From assembly GCA_933207985.1 (NCBI GenBank), contig OW240912.1, positions 109,715,275 through 109,779,274 on the forward strand: DNA of 64,000 bases, written 5' to 3'. Positions 10,403 to 19,340 of this stretch are shown piece after piece. A program made the position numbers and the translations under genes. The notes under the pieces were generated by a model that worked only from the letters and a program-made list of their open reading frames with translations, ran no database searches and had not been told where the DNA came from. Position 1 is the first letter of the stretch; each line of letters opens with the position of its first letter. Source of the DNA: Pelobates cultripes. Lineage: Eukaryota; Chordata; Amphibia; Anura; Pelobatidae.

Positions 10403-11284
10403 AGCTCCAGCTTCCACCCCTCTCATACTAAACAGGGCATCATCTACAGCCAAGCCACTAGGTACCATCGCATATGCTCTGATCCTAATGACCGTAATTC
10501 CCATCTAAATGTACTCTCCCAATCTATGAGACAGAAAGGCTACAAACCAAAAACTATTACCAAACAAATCAACTCTGCTGTAAAAACGCCACGTACGCGC
10601 CTGCTACAATACAGAGAGAAAAAAATATGCACACGAGTGCCACTTGTGGTCACCTACAACCCTGCTCTTGAGGAAATACGGAAAATCATCAAAGACCTAC
10701 AACCAATATTAACAGAAGATGAGACTCTGAAAAACATTTTCCCTGAAACACCCATTTTGGCCTTCAGACAACCACCAAACCTCCAACAAAAATTAATCAA
10801 CAGGAGGCTGCCCACTGATGGTAAGAACGAAGAAAACGGGACCAGTCGATGCAAAAAACCTCGCTGCAAACTGTGTCAGCACATATGCACAGACAACACA
10901 GCCACACACAACAATAAAACCTACAACATTAAAGGTTCATACTCCTGCACATCCAGCAATGTGGTATACATGATTCAATGCATAAAATGCCACCTAGGAT
11001 GCTACATTGGGGAAACCACCCAGCCATTAAATGGCAGAATGAACATGCACAGACACTCTATTAAACACCACAAAGAAGAATCATACTGCACTCCTGTGGG
11101 ACACCACTTTACCCAGCCTGGCCACTCACTGAAGGACCTAAAAATCAAAGTACTGAAAGGGGGTTTTAAAAATACCCAGGAAAGAAAAGCCTTTGAAGCC
11201 AGAATGATTAAATGGTTTAACAGCAAGAAGAGAGGACTAAATATTGATTTGGGATTCCTGTCCCACTACCAACACTTTACATGA
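10403..11284 (+). pseudogene. PLE polyprotein C-terminal part: linker plus GIY-YIG endonuclease
   Basis: An uninterrupted frame of 293 codons, without its own natural start (the first ATG is at 10526), encodes the C-terminal part of a Penelope-like polyprotein. The segment GIIYSQATRYHRICSD at residues 12-27 belongs to the thumb/linker. A cysteine cluster C-x4-C-x2-C (CKKPRCKLC) at residues 150-158 is the zinc-binding motif typical of PLE endonucleases. The GIY-YIG nuclease follows, with VVYMI at 187-191, CYIGET at 200-205, RMNMHRH and a final glutamate region ERKAFEARM at 260-268. The enzyme nicks target DNA for priming. The N-terminal reverse transcriptase is absent, so this is a dead 5'-truncated copy whose remaining frame is surprisingly clean. 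Confidence 0.8.
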
Positions 11285-11745
11285 ACACTCTCCCAGTGTT
11301 CATGTGTACCAACACTTTAAAATGCATTCCTATATGCTTATTCTATCTATATACAAAGTACTATGTGTAGACCTATGCTTTCCCATACTCGTATGCATGA
11401 ATGCTTATATATATTACTGTGCATTTATATTTGTGTATATGAGTCCATGTGCATGTATGTATATGTGTTTATGTATATGTATATATACATGTGTTTATGC
11501 GTTCACATATACATATTTCTGTGTGTGTGCATGTATAAAGTGTATCATCCTGTGCACTGTCTGCTTGTTTGTTTTTCTTTTCCCTCTCTCCCCCCTACTC
11601 TTCTCTTCAACAAGATATTTATGACCCTCTGCTAAGATGGTGTCTATTTTCTAACAAACCTGTGTCTTATCTACACTCATGTCGCTTTAACCCCTGTATC
11701 ACAACTCAACTTTGAATTCTATGTGTCGTTTTGCTCAGAAATGCT

Positions 11746-11784
11746 TCAGACTTGAGAAAGGGAGGTTCTCCCGAAAGCTTGTCA
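11746..11784 (+). ncRNA. Decayed hammerhead ribozyme motif of the PLE
   Basis: CTTGAGA at 11751-11757 stands in for the CUGANGA core, followed by stem II GGGAG..CTCCC and GAAA at 11773-11776. GAC and GTC outside the core can pair as stem I. The first core half is mutated, so activity is unlikely. It lies about 460 bp after the GIY-YIG stop codon, where PLE terminal repeats carry their hammerheads. Confidence 0.6.
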
Positions 11785-11889
11785 TTAAAAAATTCTGTTA
11801 GTCCAATAAAAAAGGTATTACAAGATAAGAATTTTATCTGTTTTTACATCTACATCACTGGACTAATACGGCTACAATCTCTACTTGAA

Positions 11890-11891
<2 letters not shown>

Positions 11892-11933
<42 letters not shown>

Positions 11934-11940
11934 TAATAAC
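11892..11940. repeat. (TA)n microsatellite
   Basis: A run of TA units with one AAT interruption, at the 3' boundary of the PLE. Confidence 0.9.
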
Positions 11941-12239
11941 TGTATATAAATTAATAATAAAATGCACTTTTAATAATGATGTATGTATGTATATGTGTAT
12001 GTGTATATAAAAGTACTTAGATCATACAGTGAGGGAAAAGTATTTCACTGCCTGCTGATTTTGAACGTTTGCCCACTGACAAAGAAATGATCAGTCTGTA
12101 ATTTTAATGGTAGGTGTATTTTACCAGTGAGAGACAGAATAACAAAACAAAATCCAGAAAAACGCATGTCAAAAAAGTAATACATTGATTTGCATGTCAA
12201 TGAGCGAAATAAGTATTTGACCTTTGACTTAGTACGTGG

Positions 12240-12533
12240 TGGCAACACCCTTATTGGCAATCACAGTGGTCAGAAATTTATTGTAGTTGGTCACCAGGTT
12301 TGCACACATCTCAGGAGGGATTTTGTCCCACTCCTCTTTGCAGATCCTCTCCAGTTATTAAAGTTTCGAGGCTGATGTTTGGCAACTAGAACCTTCAGCT
12401 CCCTCCACAGATTTTCTATGGGATTAATGTCTGGAGACTAGCTAGGCCACTCCAGGACCTTAATGTGCTGCTTCTTAAGCCACTCCTTTGTTGCCTTGGT
12501 TGTGTGTTTTGGGTCATTGTCATGTTGGAATAC
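12240..12533 (-). pseudogene. Tc1-B transposase, C-terminal part
   Basis: The minus strand reads [20 protein letters not shown] then HIKVLEWPS, the block with the second catalytic aspartate (DND). It continues with [17 protein letters not shown] sequence holding the final glutamate, and a C-terminal tail ending near the VATTY-type region at 12240. It is the direct continuation of 14420-15128. Stops and a frameshift are present after LEWPS. Confidence 0.8.
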
Positions 12534-12714
12534 CCATCCATCACTGGCGTACATACCAGGGTCGCAGGGGTCGCGACTGCGACCGGGCCCGGCCCACCAG
12601 GGGGCCCGGCCGCCCCTGCGACCCGGTATGTACGCCCAGGGCCAGCCTCTTCCCCTGGGGGGCCCAGGAGCCGACCACCCCAGGGCCCCCCTGAGGCTGG
12701 CCCTGCTGACCCCG

Positions 12715-12940
12715 GGTGGCCGGTCGGGCAGGCAGGCGGGCGCGCGAGGGAGCACTCAGTGCTTCCTCTTCAGCTCCCTCGCGCACCGCAATGATACCGG
12801 AGCCGGAAGATGACGTCATCTTCCGGTGCCGGCATCCCTACGCGGCGCGCGAGGGAGCTGAAGAAGAAGCACTGAGTGCTCCCTCGCGCGCCCGCCTGCC
12901 TGCCCGACCGGCCACCCGCCCAGGAGCCCCACTGGACCCC
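12715..12940. repeat. GC-rich palindrome inside hAT-1
   Basis: CGCGCGAGGGAGC..ACTCAGTGCTTC on the left is mirrored by GAAGCACTGAGTGCTCCCTC on the right. The centre is GGAAGATGACGTCATCTTCC. The homologous palindrome at 55110-55240 in hAT-2 shows it is a regular part of the family. Confidence 0.9.
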
Positions 12941-13009
12941 AGGGAATAATCCCCCCCCAGCACTCCAAGAGGTAAGGAGGCTGGGGGGATTATATAAAAA
13001 AAAAAAATC

Positions 13010-13450
13010 ATGTGTGTGTGTTAGTGTGAGTGTTAGAGTGAGTGTTAGAGTGAGTGTTAGTGTGTGTGAGTGTTAGTGTGTGTGTTAGTGTGAGTGTTAG
13101 TGTGTGTGTTAGAGTGAGTGTTAGTGTGTGTGAGTGTTAGTGTGTGTAAGTGTTAGAGTGAGTGTTAGTGTGAGTGTTAGAGTGAGTGTTAGAGTGTGTC
13201 TGCTAGTGAGTGTTAGTGTGTGTGTCTGCTAGTGAGTGTCAGTGAGTGTGTTACTGTGTGTGTCTTACTGAGTGTGTGTGTGTTAGTGAGTCTGTTTGAT
13301 GTCTGTTGGTGAGTGTGTGTTTGTCAATGAGAGTGTATGTTTTGTAAGTGAGTGTGTATGTATGTCTGTCGCTGACTGTATCTCTGTCAGTAAATGTGTG
13401 TGTCTGTTAGCTAGTGTGTATGCGACTGTAAGTGTGTGTGTGTGTGTCTT
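13010..13450. repeat. GT-rich minisatellite inside hAT-1
   Basis: Irregular array of units such as GTGTGAGTGTTA and GTGTGTGTTA over about 440 bp. The same type of array occupies the same position in hAT-2 (55346-55760). Confidence 0.95.
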
Positions 13451-13549
13451 CAGCACTTACCTTTCTCCAGCGCCGGACTCCCTTGGCGCTGGGGATCCCT
13501 CAGCCTCTCAGCTCCGAATGCGACCGCACACGCATTCAAACCGCCCGTA

Positions 13550-13762
13550 GGAAAGCATTACTCAGTGCTTTCCTATGGAAGTTCAGTGTGCTCCTCTAGC
13601 GGCTGTCAGTGAGACAGCCACTAGAGGCTGGATTAACCCTCAATGAAACATAGCAGTTTCTCTGAAACTGCTATGTTTTCAGCTGCAGGGTTAAAACTAG
13701 AGGGACCTGACACCCAGACAACTTCATTGAGCTGATGTGATCTGGGTGTCTGTAGTGGTCCT
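13550..13762. mobile_element. Right half of a T2-like MITE captured by the hAT family
   Basis: The segment with CTCTAGCGGCTGTC, AACATAGCAGTTTCTCTGAA and GTAGTGGTCCTTTAA corresponds to the right half of the T2-like MITE next to it, and it occurs at the same place in hAT-2 (55850-56099). It therefore belongs to the ancestral hAT element, not to a recent insertion. Confidence 0.75.
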
Positions 13763-14245
13763 TTAAAGGACCACTATAGTGCCAGGAAAACATACTCGTT
13801 TTCCTGGCACTATAGTGCCCTGAGGGTGTCCCCACCCTCAGGGACCCCCTCCCGCCCGGCTCTGGAAAGGGGTAAAACTTACCTTTTTCCACCGCTGGGC
13901 AGAGAGCTCTCCTCCTCTTCTCCTCCCCGTCGGCTGTATGCGCACGCGCGGCAAGAGCTGTGCGCGCATTCAGCCGGTCACATAGGAAAGCATTCATAAT
14001 GCTTTCCTATGGACGCTGGCGTGCTCTCACTGTGAAAATCACGGTGAGAAGCACGCAAGCGCCTCTAGTGGCTGTCAATGAGACAGCCACTAGAGGATTA
14101 GGGGGAAGGCTTAACCCATTCATAAACATAGCAGTTTCTCTGAAGCTGCTATGTTTATTAAAAAATGGGTTAACCCTAGCTGGACCTGGCACCCAGACCA
14201 CTTCATTAAGCTGAAGTGGTCTGGGTGCCTAGAGTGGTCCTTTAA
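13763..14245. mobile_element. T2-like MITE inserted in hAT-1 (TTAA duplication)
   Basis: Begins TTAAAGGACCACTATAGTG and ends AGAGTGGTCCTTTAA; TTAA stands at both edges (13763-13766 and 14242-14245). In hAT-2 the same site reads GTGGTCCTTTAAGTGTGTG (56087-56105) with one TTAA and no insert. That is a paralogous empty site proving both the element boundaries and the TTAA duplication. Confidence 0.92.
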
Positions 14246-14265
14246 GTGTGTGCATCTGCATGCAC

Positions 14266-14411
14266 TGGCGTACATACAGGGGTCGCAGCCCTGTAACCCC
14301 TGCGACCAGGTGCCCACCGCCATGTGTTGCGGCCTGGCCCGCGCGTGGGGGGGGGGGGGCCCACGGATCAATTTTCGCACCGGGGCCCCATGGGTCATGT
14401 GTACGCCACTG
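14266..14411. mobile_element. Short internal hAT-like unit at the right end of hAT-1
   Basis: CACTGGCGTACATAC recurs at 14266 facing the right terminus at 14411, giving a 146-bp unit bounded by the same ends as the whole element. It may be a nested minimal copy or an internal duplication of the left end. hAT-2 lacks the ACTGGCGTACAT part at this spot. Confidence 0.5.
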
Positions 14412-14419
14412 CCATCCAT

Positions 14420-15128
14420 GGCCCATTTTCAATGCCCTGGCTGAGGGAAGGAGGTTCTCACCCAGGATTTCATGGTACATGGCCCCGTCCATCATCCCTT
14501 TTATGCGATGCAGTTGTCCTGTCCCCTTAGCAGAAAAACACCCTCAAAGCATAATGTTTCCACCTCAATGTTTGATGGTGGGCATGGTGTTCTTGGTGTC
14601 ATAGGCAGCATTCCTCCTCCACCAAACACGGTGAGTTGAGTTGATGCCAAAGAGTTTGATTATGGTTTCATCTGACCACAACACTTATACCCAGTTTTCC
14701 TCTGAATCTTTCAGATGTTCATTGGCAAACTTCAGAGGGGCCTGTACGTGTACTTTCTTGAACAGGGGGATCTTGCAGGTGCTGCAGGATTTCAGTCCTT
14801 CACAGCAAAGTGTGTTACCAATTGTTTTCTTGGTGACTATGGTCCCAGCTGCCTTGAGATCATTAACAAGATTCTACCGTGCAGTTCTGGGCTGATTCCT
14901 CACCATTCTCATGATCATTGAAACTCCACAAAGTGAGATCTTACATGGAGCACCAGACCGAGGGAGACTGACAGTTATTTTGTGTTTCTTCCATTTGCAA
15001 ATAATCGCACCAACTGCTGTCACCTTCTCACCAAGCTGCTTGGCGGTGGTCTTGTAGCCCATTTCAGCCTAGTGTAGGTCTACAATCTTGTCCCTGACAT
15101 CCTTGGACAACTCTTTGGTCTTGGCCAT
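14420..15128 (-). pseudogene. Tc1-B transposase, N-terminal and central part
   Basis: The minus strand starts MAKTKELSKDVRDKIVDLH at 15128, the paired-like DNA-binding start of a Tc1 transposase. A stop follows, then [13 protein letters not shown] and [11 protein letters not shown] (second helix-turn-helix and linker) in the same frame. Further on, VLWSDETIIKLFG holds the first catalytic aspartate, followed by [27 protein letters not shown] and [10 protein letters not shown]. The reading continues at 12533 after hAT-1. At least one in-frame stop and some frame changes make it non-functional, but the divergence from family consensus is modest. Confidence 0.8.
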
Positions 15129-15181
15129 AGTGGAGAGTTTGGAATCTGATTGATTGATTTATCCTGTGGACAGGTGTCTTT

Positions 15182-15258
15182 TATACAGGTAACAAACTGA
15201 GATTAGGAGCACTCCCTTTAGGAGAGTGCTCCTAATCTCAGCTCGTTACCTGTATAAA
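15182..15258. repeat. Hairpin in the Tc1-B end
   Basis: GAGATTAGGAGCACTC and GAGTGCTCCTAATCTC are mirrored around CCTTTAGGA, flanked by ACAGGTAAC and GTTACCTGT. It lies between the transposase start and the right terminal repeat. Such a palindrome is known from other vertebrate Tc1 elements. Confidence 0.85.
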
Positions 15259-15495
15259 AGACACATGAGAGCCAGAAATCTTGCTGATTGATAGGTAATC
15301 AAATTTCCCTCATTGACATGTAAATCAATGTATAACTTTTTTGACATGCGTTTTTCTGGATTTTTTGTTGTTGTTGTTATTCTGTCTCTCACTGTTAAAA
15401 TACACCTACCATTAAAATTATAGACTAATAATTTCTTTGTCAGTGAACAAACGTTCAAAATCAGCAGGGCATCAAATACTTTTTTCCCCTCACTG

Positions 15496-15866
15496 AATAT
15501 ATATACATACTTTTTATTTAATTTTAAAACTGTTTTCTAACTTTAATAAACTTTAACAAACTTTTTTACAGGAATGAGGGGGGGAAACCTGAGAGCTCAG
15601 GTTTCCCCCCTGCAAGCACTGCATAAGCCAGCTATTCCGGCCATGTGATCGCGAGGTCATCGTGATCACATGGCTCGGAAGGGCCGAATCGGGCAGAGTG
15701 GGGCTGACTGAGCTCCCAGGCAGACCCCAGGATCGCGACCGCCGGCATGGGATTGACGGTGACCCGGTAAGTGCCCTGGACAGCAGGGACATTCTATGCT
15801 GCCCTCCGGTGTTTAGAGACACCCCAAAAAGGACGGTATAGAATGCCCACCATCCTTAAGGAGTTA
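15496..15866. repeat. Repeat ending in CCTTAAGGAGTTAA, with internal hairpin
   Basis: The right edge (ATCCTTAAGGAGTTAA) is a diverged form of the TAACCCCTTAAGGAC end seen at 8629 and 16396. Inside is a hairpin, GGGGGGAAACCTGAGAGC against GCTCAGGTTTCCCCCC (15579-15611). The left limit is uncertain because it abuts Tc1-B. Confidence 0.5.
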
Positions 15867-16018
15867 AACATACATTTTTTTTACACAGTACTTATTTACT
15901 TTAGTGTCTTAGGCTTAACTCCCTCCTCTCTCCAGACTCTCTGATGCCTTCATAGGCTTATCTTTTAATCTTTTAGGTTAATTACATTCACCTGAAAGGG
16001 CTGACTTACACCTATTAA
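15867..16018. other. Short unannotated spacer
   Basis: AT-rich, nothing recognised. Confidence 0.4.
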
Positions 16019-16395
16019 CAGGGACGGACTGACAGTGGCCTGAGCCCCCAGGCAAAATTAGCACCTGGGCCCCAGCAAACCAATATATATTCTGGTGAAC
16101 TGATTGTATGTACATGTAAAGTGAATATATGTTTCTGTGTGTGTATTCACTGTGTGTAGTCAATATATGTATGTTTTTGTAAGTAGTGTCAGGATCTGTG
16201 GATTCCGAGTATATCTGAGTACATGTTTTTGGTTTTGTAAATAGGGTTGTTTGTATTTTATGTGTGTTTGTGTGGCATGGCAGTATGTATAAGGGGGTAT
16301 TTGTGAATTTTGGCAATGTGTTTGTATGAGGTATGCAGGCCTCCACATTTTGGGTCTTAAATTATAAACCAAGTGTTAAATGTTATGAGCCACCT

Positions 16396-16473
16396 TAACC
16401 CCTTAAGGACACATGACATGTGTGACATGTCATGATTCCCTTTTATTCCAGAAGTTTGGTCCTTAAGGGGTTA
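16396..16473. mobile_element. 78-bp palindromic MITE, TAACCCCTTAAGGAC family
   Basis: TAACCCCTTAAGGAC at the left and GTCCTTAAGGGGTTA at the right are perfect inverted repeats, with ACATGTGTGACATGT near the centre. It overlaps the TTAA of the following T2-like MITE. Confidence 0.8.
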
Positions 16474-16802
16474 AAGGAACACTATAGTGTCAGGAATACA
16501 AACGTGTATTCCAGACACTCTATGCCAATCATCATCTTCTCATAGAGATGCACTGAATCAGTGCTTCTCTATGACAAGTGTTCAGCGTCTCCATGCAGAG
16601 CGTGGAGATGTTGACTGTTAGTGCTGCACATTTTGCAACACTGGCACAGTAAGCACATAGGTGTTCCTAGGCAGCAATCTAGACACTGTTTTTTCCCTGA
16701 AAAGACAGTCTTTACAGCAAAAACCCCACAGGGGCAGGCTATACTCACCAGAACAACTGCATTAAGCTGTAGTTGTTCTGGTAACTATAGTGTCCCTTTA
16801 TG
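16471..16802. mobile_element. T2-like MITE
   Basis: Starts TTAAAGGAACACTATAGTGT and ends ACTATAGTGTCCCTTTAT, where the last TTAA has one substitution. A hairpin GGAATACA..TGTATTCC follows the left end. Confidence 0.85.
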
Positions 16803-17163
16803 CTTTATGCGTGCATAGGGGTAGGGACTGCAGAGGGTGCCGGGAGGAAGGGGCTGTGGAGAGTACAGGGGGGAAGGGGCTGGAAAGAGTGCAGGAGGGT
16901 GGGACTGTAGAAGGTGACAGGGGGTAGAGAGGCTTTAGTGGGGGCAGAGGAGGGACAGGCTGTAGAAGGTGCAGAGGGATAGCGGCTGTAGTGGATGCCT
17001 GGGGGTAGGGGCTGTAGTGGGTGCGGGGCTATAGAGGGTGCAGAGGGTTAGGAGCGGAAGTGGGTGCAGGGGGTAGAGGCAGCAGAGGGTGCAGAGGTTG
17101 CATGGGCAACAGAGGTTGGGGCTATAGAGGGTGCAGGGGCTCCATAGGGTGCGGGGGGGGGTG
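16803..17163. repeat. G-rich minisatellite, left part
   Basis: Irregular units of about 20 bp built on GGGGTAGGGGCTGTAGAGGG and GTGCAG. The array continues at 18109 beyond the inserted LTR. Confidence 0.9.
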
Positions 17164-18108
17164 TGTCACGTCCTGCTCTGTTCTGTGAAGATGTCTGGCA
17201 ATGGCTTCTGGTATCCAGTACTCTTGTTACAATTCTTGTTTAGTTTTTCTTGGTTTTTGGTTTTCTATTCTATGTCTGGTTTTCTTTATGCTGGGATTTC
17301 TGGGTTCATTCCTATAGTTCGTCCCTGGATTTCCCAGTCTCCAGGTTTCCTTTAAATGTTTGTTTTATGTGCCACACCCGTTTGTTTCCACTTACCTTTT
17401 TGTTTCAGCTTGGACCTGCAGCAGTATTTCATCTCTCTGCCCTTTCTTGCAGGTAAGTGCTATTGTGGTATAGTGTGGTTGTTTTAGTTTGCATTAGGCA
17501 GTGTAGGACCTGCCAGATATGGGGTACATTGGCGTTGTTGGCAGGCTTATGCAATGTATGATCATATAATGTAACTAAATCCCCATGCTTTTCATAATTA
17601 GTGCTTAGCTATGTTTCCTCTTGTTTTACCTTGTATCTCTTGTCTTGGTTTGTATACCCAGCCCATGTACAGTCCTGTCCAGTCATGTTCATGTTTACCT
17701 CATGTCTTGTGTATATGTTCTGGGTTTAGCTTCCTATCCTTCTCTGGTTCTGGGTTCTATTAGTTCTGTCTTGTTTTCATGTTTGGTGCCAAATTTAGTC
17801 TTGCCTTGTTTCTAGTACTGGATACAATCCTGCTGCAGAGCCTCCCTATTAAGCTCCTGGGAGGTCTGCTTAATTTCCAAGTTCCTAGTTCCTGTTATCT
17901 GCATAGGATGAATCAGGGTCTTGGTATGTGGCTGCACAAATGCTGGTGCTCAACACCAGGGGGCGTGCGGTTACCCTGCACCAGACCCTGCTAATCCACC
18001 TCCACGCTGAAGACTCCCACTTATCATCAGGCATATTGGGTCCCGGTCCACGCGCCGCCGCCTGGACACTGTGTCTGGGTTCCGGGCACCGGACTGCCAC
18101 CCGTGACA
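17164..18108. mobile_element. Solo LTR (945 bp) with 5-bp target duplication
   Basis: The unit starts TGTCACG and ends CGTGACA, a perfect 7-bp inverted repeat with the canonical TG..CA of LTRs. It is flanked by GGGTG on both sides (17159-17163 and 18109-18113). The flanks are the two halves of one minisatellite, so the insertion is certain. No internal retroviral or gag-pol sequence remains, so it arose by recombination between two LTRs. Five-bp duplications fit Gypsy-type elements and some endogenous retroviruses; I cannot decide between them. Confidence 0.85.
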
Positions 18109-18690
18109 GGGTGGGACTGAAGAGGGAGCAGGGTTGTAGGGACTGCAGAGGGAGCGAAAGGGTAGGGGCTGCAAAGGTGTAGGGGCTGCAAAGGTGTAGG
18201 AGCTGCAGGGGTTAGGGGCTGCAAAGGTAGCAGGGGGTAGGGGCTGCAAAGGGAGCAAGGGGGTAGGAGACTGCAGAGGGTAGAGGCTGCAAGGGGTAGG
18301 GGCTGCAGAGGCAGCAAGGGGTGCAGAGGTAGCAGGGGGTAGGGGCTGCAAAGGGAGCAAGGGGGTAGGAGACTGCAGAGGGTAGAGGCTGCATGGGGAA
18401 GGTACTGCAGGGGGTTAGGGGCTGTAGAGTGAGCAGGGGGGTATTGGCTAAATGGGAAAGTGGGGGATAGGGGCAGCAGGGGAAGGGGCATGTTAGGGAG
18501 AGCAGGGGGTATGGGCTGCAGGGGAGATCAGGGGGTAAGGGCTGCAGGGGAGAACAGAATGGTAGCGGCTACAGAGGGAGCAGGGGGGTAGGGGCTGCAG
18601 AGGAAGCAAGGGTTTGAGGCTGCAGGGGTATGGGCTGCAGAGGGAGTAGGGACTGCAGAGGGTGTAGGAGCTGTCTTGGACAATAGGAGT
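18109..18690. repeat. G-rich minisatellite, right part
   Basis: Units around GGGGGTAGGGGCTGCAGAGG, including a higher-order repeat: the segment with GCAAAGGGAGCAAGGGGGTA recurs near 18247 and 18349. The minus strand gives long leucine/proline-rich open frames that are artefacts of the repeat. Confidence 0.9.
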
Positions 18691-19149
18691 TCTAGTTAGT
18701 GTAAAGGTATATTGGCTTTGGGGGTATAAGGGCTGTGATGGGGCAGTAATGGGGAAGATTATAAAATTAAAATATTTAAAATTAAAAAAAACTAAAATCC
18801 ACCACTCGTTCTCTGGGCAGTGTTACAGGCAGCTCAGTATGGCTGTGTTCACTGAGACAGGCACACTGAGGGGCAGCCTAGTGGGGTCTTTGGAAAAGCC
18901 CCTTACCTGTCCCTCAGTGTGCCCTGCAAAGGGGAGAATATGTTTAGCAGCAGGGGCCCACGGAAGGCTGCAGGCTGGCTGGGGAGATTGTTTAACTCCT
19001 CAGCTCAGCCATTACTGCACTGCGCCGGGCGGGCCTTCCAGAGCCTCGGGCCCTCGGTCCATCACAGATTTGCCCAAGTGCTCAGTCCGGCCCCTGTTAA
19101 CCCTATAATGCTGGGAATAGAGAGCAGCCCAACCTATTACTAACATAGA

Positions 19150-19340
19150 AAGTCTCTCTGACCCTGTCATTGTTTATGCAGCCCTAGTCACACCTTCCTG
19201 CTTGTGACTCACATAGCCATCCTAAGCACCTCCTGTAAAGAGAGATCTAATTTTAAAACTTCTTTGATTGCACAGTTTTAAAACGTCTTATCTAAACTGT
19301 GCAATCAAAGCACAGGCAATTGTCACGCAGTCCCATTGTA
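19150..19340. mobile_element. Internal fragment of a T2-like MITE
   Basis: CCCTAGTCACACCTTCCTGC and CACCTCCTGTAAAGAGAG resemble the interior of the T2-like element at 28259-28834 (CCCTAGTCACACCTCCCTGC and CACTTCCTGTAAAGAGTC). A palindrome GCACAGTTTTAAAACGTC.. with GACGTTTTAAAACTG-type symmetry sits nearby. No terminal TTAA was identified. Confidence 0.5.

Larger units (their letters stand above)
10115..11900 (+). mobile_element. Penelope-like element (PLE), 5'-truncated
   Basis: The unit contains a palindromic terminal-repeat remnant (10203-10394), a coding region for the PLE linker and GIY-YIG endonuclease (10403-11284), and a decayed hammerhead motif downstream (11746-11784). The reverse transcriptase part is missing. 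PLEs insert by target-primed reverse transcription using the GIY-YIG nuclease and often carry rearranged, inverted or tandem pseudo-LTRs, which fits this layout. Confidence 0.75.
12542..14411. mobile_element. hAT-1: 1870-bp non-autonomous hAT element with tandem-repeat cargo
   Basis: Ends CACTGGCGTACATA and TGTACGCCACTG are inverted repeats, and the flanks are a perfect 8-bp duplication CCATCCAT (12534-12541 and 14412-14419). A second copy with the same ends lies at 54982-56255. The inside holds a terminal GC-rich foldback (12545-12632), a GC palindrome (12715-12940), a GTGTGAGTGTTA-type minisatellite (13010-13450), the right half of a T2-like MITE (13550-13762) and a complete T2-like MITE inserted later (13763-14245). 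No transposase coding is present. Confidence 0.93.
12027..15495 (-). mobile_element. Tc1-B: Tc1/mariner element, interrupted by hAT-1
   Basis: Terminal inverted repeats begin CAGTGAGGGAAAA at 12027 and end in the complement TTTTCCCCTCACTG at 15495. They extend about 150 bp inward (TCTGTCTCTCACTG.. and GTGAGAGACAGA). The left flank is TA; the right flank has mutated to AA. The minus-strand transposase is recognisable from its N-terminus (15128) to its C-terminus (about 12240). It is split at WVFQHDND by the 1870-bp hAT-1. A strong hairpin lies at 15182-15258. Confidence 0.9.
16019..19096. mobile_element. hAT-like unit with minisatellite cargo and nested insertions
   Basis: The left end CAGGGACGGACTGA (16019) matches the inverted right end TCAGTCCGGCCCCTG (19082-19096). 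Flanking 8-mers (CCTATTAA and TTAACCCT) do not match, so either the target duplication has decayed or the ends come from two related copies. Inside are a short MITE (16396-16473), a T2-like MITE (16471-16802), a G-rich minisatellite (16803-17163 and 18109-18690) and a solo LTR that splits the minisatellite. Confidence 0.6.

Noticed and set aside
13010..13450. Regularly spaced repeats that could be mistaken for a CRISPR array
   Set aside because: Units are contiguous, degenerate GT minisatellite without unique spacers, inside a eukaryotic hAT element.
17971..18491. Proline/leucine-rich minus-strand frames
   Set aside because: Artefact of the G-rich minisatellite; no domain visible.
16019..19096. 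8-bp target duplication for this hAT-like unit
   Set aside because: The flanks CCTATTAA and TTAACCCT do not match, so I list the unit on its inverted ends only.
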